A DNA stretch of 38,252 bases from a virus. The translations under genes and the position numbers were made by a program. The notes under the pieces were generated by a model. The model worked only from the letters and a program-made list of their open reading frames with translations. It was not told the origin of the DNA and made no database searches. Location: positions 1-38,252 of the IMG/VR virus record IMGVR_UViG_3300034120_000653; one strand, written 5' to 3'. Shown here in pieces: positions 1-6,108 of the stretch. Every line of letters begins with the position of its first letter. Within the stretch, counting starts at the first letter, position 1.

Positions 1-1
1 A

Positions 2-256
2 CAAAAAGGAAATAACTCCAGAACAACACAGACAATTACATTTCCAGCAGTGTTTTCTGCAAATCCATATGTAACTGTAACCATTGTAGATATTAATACT
101 GCTAAGGCAGAGGGCGGAGTGAATGGTGCAGTTGCTACCGTTGTTGGGCTAAATAAAAATGGAATGACAGTAAAGATAGAACTTTTGAAAGAAGTTCCAG
201 TAAATACTTCTGTGAGATTGAACTATATAGCAGTAGGTCCAGGCATAAATACTTAA
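2..256 (+). CDS. C-terminal end of a fibre-like or receptor-binding virion protein (5' truncated by the window)
   Basis: The reading frame is open from base 2 to the stop at 254-256, so the gene starts before the window; the GTG at base 50 is an internal valine. The visible 84 residues are beta-rich, with a segment ITFPAVFSANPYVTVTIVD followed by a glycine/valine-rich stretch. This resembles the last domain of phage fibres with an H-type-lectin-like fold, where an F-P-x-x-F...P-x-V pattern opens the domain. Such domains bind sugars or receptors at the fibre tip. The family call rests on pattern only. The stop overlaps the next gene in TAATG. It could equally be a head-decoration protein. Confidence 0.55.
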   Translation, partial: QKGNNSRTTQTITFPAVFSANPYVTVTIVDINTAKAEGGVNGAVATVVGLNKNGMTVKIELLKEVPVNTSVRLNYIAVGPGINT

Positions 257-717
257 TGTCAAAGTATACTTTGATTCCTTCTAATCATAAAAAAGCAATA
301 AATAAGTTATATTATGAACATATTCTAATAATAGAAGATTATATTGGAAGAGAATTGAAAGAGTATGAGTCAGTTCATCATATTAATGGAATAAAAACAG
401 ATAATAGAATAGAAAATCTTTTTTTATGCCACCGTAGAGAACACGATAAAGCCCACGGCATGAAGACTGTATCTATGTACAAGTTATATCCCTCATGGGT
501 TAAAAAAAAATGTAAGTATTGCGGTGTTGATTTTTATGGCTATCCATCCATAATGAAGAAAAGAGTAAAATGTAGGTCAACTTGTAAGTCAATAAAGGTT
601 GACAAGATTTGTGGCTGGTGTGATAAGATTTATACCGTCCCTGTGATTAAAGAACATCTATGGGATTATTGTTCTCGCTTATGCCGACGAAAGGCTAATA
701 ATGACAAACGATCTTAA
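256..717 (+). CDS. HNH homing endonuclease with zinc-ribbon tail
   Basis: Free-standing HNH endonuclease of 153 residues, expected to cut double-stranded DNA and spread its own gene. The HNH core lies at about residues 20-68: YEHILIIEDYIGR, then VHHINGIKTDNRIENL, then a second histidine cluster in HRREHDKAH. VHHINGIKxDNRxENL is the signature of the HNH_3 type common in phages. Two further zinc-binding clusters follow (CKYC at about 87-90 and CGWC at about 119-122, each with a distal cysteine pair), probably extra DNA-binding ribbons. The start ATG overlaps the stop of the fibre-like gene (TAATG), and the end overlaps the phosphoesterase by 17 bases. The gene is more AT-rich than its neighbour, which fits mobile origin. 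Confidence 0.85.
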   Translation: MSKYTLIPSNHKKAINKLYYEHILIIEDYIGRELKEYESVHHINGIKTDNRIENLFLCHRREHDKAHGMKTVSMYKLYPSWVKKKCKYCGVDFYGYPSIMKKRVKCRSTCKSIKVDKICGWCDKIYTVPVIKEHLWDYCSRLCRRKANNDKRS

Positions 718-1456
718 GTGGATGATGGTATCAGACATTCACTTTCCTAGGCACGACCCCCGTAAGGTAGAACTATTCCTTAAGGTAATGAAGTGGTGGA
801 AGCCAGACGCAGTTGATCTGCTAGGAGATATTGATGATGCTGATTCTACAAGTCGCTGGGCAGCAGATAAGCCCCTAGAAATGTCAGTATCTATAGATGA
901 TGGAGGAGTTCGTGAAACAAGGCAGTTCCTTAAAGATATCAGAAAGATCGTCCCCAGTGCTGATTGTCATTTTCACGATGGGAATCATGGCTGGACTCGC
1001 CACGGCGAATACCTTGCTAAGAAAGCGCCGCAGTTCCTTGAAATAGTAACAGCAGACACATTATATGATTATTCTAATGCTGGATTTGAGTGGCATAATT
1101 GGAATGAACCACCCGTAAAACGATTCGGAGATATCTATGGTCATCATGGAGAATCTATTTCAAAGCACGCAGGGGAGTCAGTCCGTAACGATGTTAATAA
1201 CTGGGGCGTTTCTCTTGTCCGTGGTCATTCACATCGTATGGGTGCATACTTTCAAACATATAACATTACAGGCCAAGAACTTAGGGGATATGAGATTGGT
1301 CATCTTTGTGATGAGGATCAAATGGATTACTCTATTCAAAAGAATTGGCAGGCGGGATTTGCTGTAGCCCATGTAGTAAATGATTATCCACACATTCAAT
1401 TAATTCAAATTCATGATTATACCTGTGTAGTGGATGGAAAGATCTTTACTGCATAA
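701..1456 (+). CDS. Calcineurin-like metallophosphoesterase
   Basis: 251-residue metal-dependent phosphoesterase. The motifs occur in the family order: VSDIHFPRHD (about residues 10-19, D-x-H), LLGDIDDAD (about 40-48, GD), DGNHGWTRHGE (about 94-104, GNH), YGHHGES (about 145-151) and RGHSHRMG (about 172-179, GHxH). These supply the aspartate, asparagine and histidine ligands of a two-metal centre. Substrates in phages are unknown; related enzymes hydrolyse nucleotides, nucleic-acid ends or phosphoproteins. The gene overlaps the HNH gene upstream by 17 bases and is joined by TAATG to the small zinc protein downstream, so the three are probably co-transcribed. Confidence 0.85.
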   Translation: MTNDLKWMMVSDIHFPRHDPRKVELFLKVMKWWKPDAVDLLGDIDDADSTSRWAADKPLEMSVSIDDGGVRETRQFLKDIRKIVPSADCHFHDGNHGWTRHGEYLAKKAPQFLEIVTADTLYDYSNAGFEWHNWNEPPVKRFGDIYGHHGESISKHAGESVRNDVNNWGVSLVRGHSHRMGAYFQTYNITGQELRGYEIGHLCDEDQMDYSIQKNWQAGFAVAHVVNDYPHIQLIQIHDYTCVVDGKIFTA

Positions 1457-1647
1457 TGTTTTGTAAAAAATGTAACGGTAAGGTGATGATAGATAGAACA
1501 TTAAGTTCTGAGATCCATATTGAGTTATACTGTTTAAGATGTGGTAAAAGATGGCCGATGCGGTATCCTGAAAAATATGGAGGCTTTGGAGTATGGATAA
1601 TGAATCAAGAGACTCTGTATCAAATGGGAAGAGATATGGGGTACTAA
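1456..1647 (+). CDS. Small zinc-ribbon protein
   Basis: 63-residue protein with two CxxC knuckles (CKKC at residues 3-6 and CLRC at about 27-30), the layout of a single zinc ribbon, followed by an aromatic-rich tail. No enzymatic residues are visible. It starts inside the phosphoesterase stop (TAATG), which suggests translational coupling. Its 3' end overlaps the next gene by 55 bases in another frame. It may bind nucleic acid or be an anti-host factor; function is not recognisable. It is the first of about ten zinc-knuckle micro-proteins in this window. Confidence 0.65.
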   Translation: MFCKKCNGKVMIDRTLSSEIHIELYCLRCGKRWPMRYPEKYGGFGVWIMNQETLYQMGRDMGY

Positions 1648-2126
1648 AAACTTCTAAGTACCGAAGAAAATTATTTATTAATAATGAATTGCATCAAATT
1701 ATTCATATAAATATACCAGCAGATGTTGTAACAACATGGAATTTTATACAAAATAAATTAATTAGATATCCATATAAAAGCACAAAAAAACATGCTCAAA
1801 AAGCATATTTAATTAATGAGGTCGGTAAGATGGTAGATCGTCATCCAGAAAGAATTAGATTTGCCATTAAAGAAGGGCATATAAAAAGACCCCAACAGTC
1901 TGGCCCAAAGGGTAAGTTTTATTTTAACGATAATGACATATTAGATATTCAAAATTATTTTGCCAACATTCATTATGGTCGTCCTAGAAATGACGGTTCT
2001 ATAACACCTTTGAAAAGAACCGTGACAAAAGAAGAGGTAGATGCTAGACTAGGGCGCAGAGATGTTTTGTACGTTCAAAATGACAAGGGCGAATATATTC
2101 CTGTATGGAGGACGGTGGAATTTTAG
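1593..2126 (+). CDS. Hypothetical protein, possible helix-turn-helix DNA-binding protein
   Basis: 177 residues. The ATG at 1593 has a GGAGG nine bases upstream (1579-1583), which supports this start despite a 55-base overlap with the previous gene. The middle part (about residues 68-118) reads like a MerR/excisionase-type winged helix: LINEVGKMVDRHPERIRFAIKE, then GPKGKFYFNDNDILDI, where a helix pair is followed by a wing and a recognition segment. The C-terminus is charged. A DNA-binding or regulatory role is inference from this pattern. The stop TAG overlaps the GTG start of the next gene. Confidence 0.6.
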   Translation: MDNESRDSVSNGKRYGVLKTSKYRRKLFINNELHQIIHINIPADVVTTWNFIQNKLIRYPYKSTKKHAQKAYLINEVGKMVDRHPERIRFAIKEGHIKRPQQSGPKGKFYFNDNDILDIQNYFANIHYGRPRNDGSITPLKRTVTKEEVDARLGRRDVLYVQNDKGEYIPVWRTVEF

Positions 2127-2440
2127 TGGTTAAAAAGAAAACTGAAGAAGATGAATTAGTAAATTTTATTGGTGAAACAATTAGTACAGAAAGTGCGTTG
2201 CTTGCTTGCTCAATTAATCTTATGCGTGCAGGAGATATTGCAAAGGCAACCGCCGACTCTGAAGGCTTGCTCAAGGTGGCTAAGGCGTGGTATGATTTGG
2301 CTAAGTATTTAGGCGGAGAGCAAGATGATGATAAAGGAAATCCAATTGGATTCCTTGCTGAATTGGAGACATTAGATGACCCAGGAAGTGAGCCCGACGA
2401 GGGTGAGAGTGGGATTGAAATTCGTTCGAAATCTTGGTAA
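2126..2440 (+). CDS. Hypothetical acidic phage protein
   Basis: 104 residues from the GTG at 2126, which overlaps the previous stop as TAGTG and follows a GGTGGA sequence six bases upstream. An in-frame ATG at 2105 would give 111 residues but lies deeper in the upstream gene. The body is helical (leucine/alanine-rich around residues 30-65), followed by an acidic linker and a short C-terminal GIEIRSKSW. A near-identical peptide (IQIRSK) closes the small protein at 9694-9936. No family is recognised. Confidence 0.6.
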   Translation: MVKKKTEEDELVNFIGETISTESALLACSINLMRAGDIAKATADSEGLLKVAKAWYDLAKYLGGEQDDDKGNPIGFLAELETLDDPGSEPDEGESGIEIRSKSW

Positions 2441-2594
2441 TTATGAGAACATCCATGTTGACGTAGGTGTTGAAGATAACGTCAGGCAGGGAGAAAATGT
2501 ATCTCAGGCTATGGATCGTGTATACGATTTTGTAGAAGAACAACTCATTCAGCGCGTGCAGGAGATTGAGGCTGATTTAAGTGGCAGCAAGTAA
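2409..2594 (+). CDS. Small hypothetical phage protein
   Basis: 61 residues if the GTG at 2409 is the start; an ATG at 2376 is in frame (72 residues) but lies 65 bases inside the previous gene. The GTG is directly preceded by the purine-rich GAGGGTGAGA. The protein begins with a short beta segment (KFVRNLGNYENIHVDVGVED) and continues as an amphipathic helix ending in DFVEEQLIQRVQEIEADL. It sits in the run of small genes before the helicase and may be a replication accessory protein; this is inferred from position only. Confidence 0.5.
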   Translation: MGLKFVRNLGNYENIHVDVGVEDNVRQGENVSQAMDRVYDFVEEQLIQRVQEIEADLSGSK

Positions 2595-2919
2595 AAACGA
2601 TAAGCAATCATACGCCTTACTATCAGAATACATTGGGCTATACCGTAATAAATACGGCACTGCTCCAGTAATTAATAAGTATAAAGAAAAGTGGGGGATG
2701 CTATCCCTCATTGAAGATTTTGGTGTAGAGGCTGTTGGATATACACTAGAGTTTTATTTTAAACTATCTAAAGACATGCACCCGCTACCTTGGTTCTATA
2801 ATAATTTTTCCACCATACATAATTCTAGACTGGCTGCGGAAAAAGATGATAGGATAAGGTCGGCAGCAAGAGAGCAGACTCAAAAATTACGAGCGGAGTA
2901 TTTGAATGGCGTACACTGA
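2581..2919 (+). CDS. Hypothetical protein directly upstream of the helicase, possible helicase loader
   Basis: 112 residues, GTG start at 2581. It is mostly helical with an aromatic-rich centre (YTLEFYFKLSKD...HPLPWFYNNF) and a basic, arginine-rich C-terminal helix. It has no Walker motifs, so it is not a DnaC/DnaI-type ATPase. The gene overlaps the DnaB-type helicase by 14 bases, and small helical proteins in this place often act as helicase loaders or replisome organisers. That role is inference from synteny; no family signature is recognised. Confidence 0.55.
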   Translation: MAASKNDKQSYALLSEYIGLYRNKYGTAPVINKYKEKWGMLSLIEDFGVEAVGYTLEFYFKLSKDMHPLPWFYNNFSTIHNSRLAAEKDDRIRSAAREQTQKLRAEYLNGVH

Positions 2920-4129
2920 GGAAGTAGAGGTAATCTCTTCAGTCTGTAAGAATAAAGATATCCATGTGCTGTTTGATAACAATGCTGATGAGTTAATTAA
3001 AGACTGTGCAGATGTATGGGGATTTATCAAAGACTACTACGATCAGACCCGTCAAATTCCCGACTCCGATTTGCTCGTAACAAGATTCAAAGACTTTGAG
3101 CCAGTACAGTCGGGCCCTACTATCTACCATGTTGATAGATTACGTCAAGCGTACCTTCATGAGTCTTTAAGCAACTCTTTACGCCGTGCTGCCAATTTAG
3201 TAAATAATAATGAATCTGGTAATGCGCTAAAAGAATTGTCTAAAGATATTACTGTCATGTCTCGCTTGGGGGCGAAAGTAAGAGACATTGATGTAACAGA
3301 TGTTGATAGCGCGCTCTCCTATTTTGAACAGACCAGAAAGTCGGCGGAGAATGGGGAGGTAGGTATTAAAACAGGTATTACCTCGTTTGATGTGTGCCTG
3401 CCTATGGGTATTGCTAAGGGGCAACTTGGAATTTTGATGGCCTACCCTGGAATTGGAAAGTCATGGCTAGCCCTTTATTTTGCTGTACAGGCATGGAAGC
3501 ATGGGTACAAGCCCATGATTGTGAGTCTTGAAATGACTGAGACTGAAGTTCGTAATAGAATCTTTGCAATCATTGGTGATGGATTTTTTAGCCATAGGGC
3601 CTTGAGTGCTGGCAGAGTAAGTGATAATGAGTTTAGGCTTTGGGCGGAGAAGACTTTAGAAGGCCGTCCTCCGTTTAAAATCATCTCTAATGATACTGGC
3701 GCAGAGATGACTCCTAACGTTATTACATCTAAGATTGATCAGTACCGTCCAGATATAGTTATTGTTGATTACCTACAGTTGATGAATGATAATTCAGGTA
3801 CATCAAACAATGAGACGGTTAAGATTAAAAATCTATCAAGAGAATTAAAACTCTTAGCAATCTCTCAAAAACTTCCTATCATTGCTATTGCTTCTGCTAC
3901 ACCAGATGATGCAACAGATCTAGAATCTGTACCACAACTTGGACAGGTTGCATGGTCACGACAAATTGCATATGACAGTGATTGGGTATTGGGCATGGGG
4001 CGTAAGGCTAACTCTACTGTTCTAGAAGCGGTGCTACGAAAAAATCGTAGTGGATATATGGGCGCGTTCTACTTAGACATAGATTTAGATAGAGGAATCT
4101 TTAAAGAAATTATTGATCCAATTGAATAG
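2906..4129 (+). CDS. dnaB: Replicative DNA helicase, DnaB type
   Basis: 407 residues. The N-terminal helical part (about 1-130) is followed by a RecA-fold motor. The Walker A motif AYPGIGKSW is at about 178-187, SLEMTETEVRNRI (motif H1a region) at about 208-220, and the Walker B IVIVDYLQLM at about 284-293. An arginine-rich C-terminal segment (LRKNRSGYMG) near 375 fits the DNA-binding and arginine-finger region. It unwinds DNA at the fork as a hexameric ring and works with the primase encoded after the next gene. The start ATG overlaps the upstream gene by 14 bases. A possible new promoter lies just after its stop. Confidence 0.93.
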   Translation: MAYTEEVEVISSVCKNKDIHVLFDNNADELIKDCADVWGFIKDYYDQTRQIPDSDLLVTRFKDFEPVQSGPTIYHVDRLRQAYLHESLSNSLRRAANLVNNNESGNALKELSKDITVMSRLGAKVRDIDVTDVDSALSYFEQTRKSAENGEVGIKTGITSFDVCLPMGIAKGQLGILMAYPGIGKSWLALYFAVQAWKHGYKPMIVSLEMTETEVRNRIFAIIGDGFFSHRALSAGRVSDNEFRLWAEKTLEGRPPFKIISNDTGAEMTPNVITSKIDQYRPDIVIVDYLQLMNDNSGTSNNETVKIKNLSRELKLLAISQKLPIIAIASATPDDATDLESVPQLGQVAWSRQIAYDSDWVLGMGRKANSTVLEAVLRKNRSGYMGAFYLDIDLDRGIFKEIIDPIE

Positions 4130-4139
4130 TTAACTACAG

Positions 4140-4145
4140 TATAAT
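4140..4145 (+). promoter_or_regulatory. Candidate -10 box for a leaderless transcript
   Basis: TATAAT lies in the 22-base gap between the helicase stop and the GTG at 4152. The transcription start predicted about seven bases downstream falls on or next to the GTG itself, so the mRNA would be leaderless, a frequent arrangement in Actinobacteria. No good -35 box is present at 16-18 bases; TTGATC at 4113 is 21 bases away. Confidence 0.4.
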
Positions 4146-4151
4146 AGACAT

Positions 4152-4454
4152 GTGGAGTATGTCGGACATAAAAGAATAAAAGAATTTCATATCGATGGAA
4201 TGATCGAAGATGATGCTGTCATTCCACAAATTCGTGAGAGATATGAAAACATTCTTATCGACATGATGAGATCAAATGGTTATGTCCCGCATCTTGACGT
4301 AGATCCAGCCTTTAGCCTAGAATATAAGGGTGAGAACTATACGTTCCTGTTGACTATCTATGGAGTATATGTTGGAAAGGCTAAGGCACAATGCTATCTA
4401 GCAGTAAGCGGAAACAATCTTATACCAATGAATTTTATACAGAAGGACAGATAG
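4152..4454 (+). CDS. Hypothetical phage protein next to the primase
   Basis: 100 residues from the GTG at 4152. There is no clear ribosome-binding site, but a TATAAT seven bases upstream suggests leaderless translation. The protein combines an N-terminal helical part (DDAVIPQIRERYENILIDMM, about 20-39) with a C-terminal beta sheet (about 60-95). Its last 64 bases overlap the primase gene in another frame. No family is recognised; the place between helicase and primase suggests a replication role. Confidence 0.6.
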   Translation: MEYVGHKRIKEFHIDGMIEDDAVIPQIRERYENILIDMMRSNGYVPHLDVDPAFSLEYKGENYTFLLTIYGVYVGKAKAQCYLAVSGNNLIPMNFIQKDR

Positions 4455-5338
4455 AGTCTATTCTTAGGTCTTCCGACATTAAAATCGGCGGAGAAATCGA
4501 TACTCACTTCCTTCTGTTTTGCCCATTTCACTATAACGTTCATACCCCTGCATGTGAGATTGATAAATCTAACGGAATGTTTATTTGCTTCTCATGTGGT
4601 GAGTCGGGGTCGCTAGTGGATATGGTTATGAGTGTCACTAATAGAAACTATTTTGAGGCCACCCGACTAATTAATTCTAAGAAAGACGACGTTGATATCA
4701 AGCGTGTCATAGATGAAGAAATTGATAGGCCACTAGATTCACCAGAGTTTGATATGAATCTTATTAGCCGCCTACATGATGATTTAAAATGTAACAGTCG
4801 TGCTAAAGAGTATTTTCTAGGCAGGAATATTAGCGAATCGTCTATGGAAGAATTTTTATTAGGCTACTCTCCTAAGCAGGATATGGTAACAGTCCCAGTT
4901 TTTGATGAATTCAACAAATGCTTAGGATTTGTTGGTAGGTCGGTAGAAGGAAAAGCCTTTAAAAATAGTACAGGTCTTCCTAAGAGTAAGGCTTTATTTA
5001 ATCTTAATAAATCTAAGCGAGGAAGCATAATCGTTGTAGAGTCGTCGTTCGATGCAATCAGATTACATCAAGTAGGGTTAAAGGCGGTGGCTACGTTAGG
5101 AGCAACGGTAAGTAGATACCAAATTTCCTTGCTTCAAAAATACGCAACCAGTATCATTATATGTCCAGACAATGATGACGCGGGGGTAAAGATGATTGAT
5201 AAGATCACTACTAATATCAAAAATAAGTCAGTAGAAGTAATTAATCTAAAGACTGGTAAAGATGTAGGTGATCTCAATGATGATGAGATCAAAAATATGT
5301 TTAGAAATGCTGGAAATAGTTTAATATTAGCGCTATAA
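4391..5338 (+). CDS. DNA primase, short DnaG-like (CHC2 zinc finger plus TOPRIM)
   Basis: 315 residues. A CHC2-type zinc finger is visible (CPFH at about 44-47 and CFSC at about 66-69), which reads single-stranded template. The TOPRIM catalytic core follows with IIVVESSFDAIRLH at about 213-226 (catalytic glutamate) and CPDNDDAGVK at about 258-267 (metal-binding aspartates). It would make RNA primers for the phage fork. At half the length of cellular DnaG it lacks the usual C-terminal helicase-interaction domain, as many phage primases do. The ATG at 4391 is preceded by AAGG and overlaps the upstream gene by 64 bases; the zinc finger needs this frame. Confidence 0.9.
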   Translation: MLSSSKRKQSYTNEFYTEGQIESILRSSDIKIGGEIDTHFLLFCPFHYNVHTPACEIDKSNGMFICFSCGESGSLVDMVMSVTNRNYFEATRLINSKKDDVDIKRVIDEEIDRPLDSPEFDMNLISRLHDDLKCNSRAKEYFLGRNISESSMEEFLLGYSPKQDMVTVPVFDEFNKCLGFVGRSVEGKAFKNSTGLPKSKALFNLNKSKRGSIIVVESSFDAIRLHQVGLKAVATLGATVSRYQISLLQKYATSIIICPDNDDAGVKMIDKITTNIKNKSVEVINLKTGKDVGDLNDDEIKNMFRNAGNSLILAL

Positions 5339-5339
5339 T
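5334..5339 (+). promoter_or_regulatory. Candidate -10 box upstream of the ssDNA-binding protein gene
   Basis: TATAAT overlaps the primase stop codon and precedes a 50-base untranslated gap before the next ATG at 5389, which has its own AGGAG. A separate transcript for an abundant ssDNA-binding protein would make sense. No clear -35 box is seen. Confidence 0.35.
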
Positions 5340-5388
5340 ATTTATATCGGCCCATGTATAGGGTCAAATACTTTTTAGGAGAACTATC

Positions 5389-6042
5389 ATGTCAGTTATT
5401 ACAGGTCTAAAGAATATTAAGAGTAAGATGGAGCGTCCTCAGACAGAGGAAGGCACCCGCGCACGTTGGCTCAAGTTGGAAGATGGTCAGAGCGTGAAGA
5501 TCCGCTTTGTTAATGAACTTGATCCCGATTCCCCAAGTTATGATAAAGATCGTGGACTTGCCATTGTTGTCGCAGAACACACTAACCCCAGAGATTATCG
5601 CCGTAAGGGTCTTTGCAGCCTGGATGATGAGGGTCGTTGCTTTGGATGCGAGATGCACCGTAAGGACCCCAAGGCTGGATGGAAGGCACGCTTGCGTTTC
5701 TACACCAACGTACTAGTTGATGACGGTACTGAGCAGTATGTTGCCGTATGGTCACAAGGCGTAGGTCAGAAGTCACCCGCCACAAACATGCTAATTGAGT
5801 ATGCTGGAGATACAGGATCTATTTCCAATCTCCAGTGGCGTCTCAAGCGCAGCGGTACTGGTACACAAACAAGTTACACACTTATCCCACTTGCTACCGA
5901 CACAGAAAAGTTTGAGTGGAAGAACGTAGAGCCTTTTGAACTAGAAAAGGTCGCGGTTCGTAATGTTTCCTATCCAGACCAGGAAGCATTCTACATGGGC
6001 GTAGATGTTGATACCTCGTCTAGTACTAATGTCGATTGGTAA
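5389..6042 (+). CDS. Probable single-stranded-DNA-binding protein with zinc cluster
   Basis: 217 residues, ATG preceded by TTTAGGAGAA. The fold looks beta-rich (RWLKLEDGQSVKIRFVNEL at about 26-44, RFYTNVLV at about 104-111) with an inserted cysteine cluster CSLDDEGRCFGCEMH at about 76-90. The C-terminus is acidic and ends in an aromatic residue (VDVDTSSSTNVDW), like the partner-binding tip of SSB proteins. It lies between primase and polymerase genes. Actinophage proteins of this kind are often called ssDNA-binding proteins. That role is inferred from composition, tail and context, with no single diagnostic motif. Codons are more GC-rich than in neighbouring small genes, which fits high expression. 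Confidence 0.6.
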   Translation: MSVITGLKNIKSKMERPQTEEGTRARWLKLEDGQSVKIRFVNELDPDSPSYDKDRGLAIVVAEHTNPRDYRRKGLCSLDDEGRCFGCEMHRKDPKAGWKARLRFYTNVLVDDGTEQYVAVWSQGVGQKSPATNMLIEYAGDTGSISNLQWRLKRSGTGTQTSYTLIPLATDTEKFEWKNVEPFELEKVAVRNVSYPDQEAFYMGVDVDTSSSTNVDW

Positions 6043-6049
6043 TAAAATC

Positions 6050-6079
6050 TTGATCGTTGAGTAAGCAGTAGGATATACT
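6050..6079 (+). promoter_or_regulatory. Candidate promoter for the polymerase gene
   Basis: TTGATC (6050-6055), an 18-base spacer and TATACT (6074-6079) form a plausible sigma-70-type promoter in the 66-base gap before the DNA polymerase gene. The -10 box covers the loop and the first base of the right arm of the inverted repeat at 6059-6093. Confidence 0.45.
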
Positions 6080-6093
6080 CCTACTGCTTACTC
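6059..6093 (+). terminator. Perfect 15-bp inverted repeat, hairpin terminator or operator
   Basis: Left arm GAGTAAGCAGTAGGA (6059-6073), loop TATAC, right arm TCCTACTGCTTACTC (6079-6093); one more T-A pair can form outside. Read-through RNA from the ssDNA-binding protein gene would form a strong hairpin here. It is followed only by ATTTATT, so it is not a classical U-tract terminator, though actinobacterial terminators often lack one. It ends seven bases before the GGAGG of the polymerase gene, so an RNA from upstream would place the hairpin close to the ribosome-binding site. Confidence 0.6.
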
Positions 6094-6108
6094 ATTTATT
6101 GGAGGACC

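Noticed and set aside
256-717. HNH gene as part of an intron or intein
   Set aside because: No interrupted gene flanks it; the fibre-like gene ends and the phosphoesterase begins normally, so it is a free-standing endonuclease.
5507-5785. Extra frames on both strands in the ssDNA-binding protein gene
   Set aside because: They are alternative-frame shadows; the main frame has a ribosome-binding site, consistent codon use and a sensible acidic tail.
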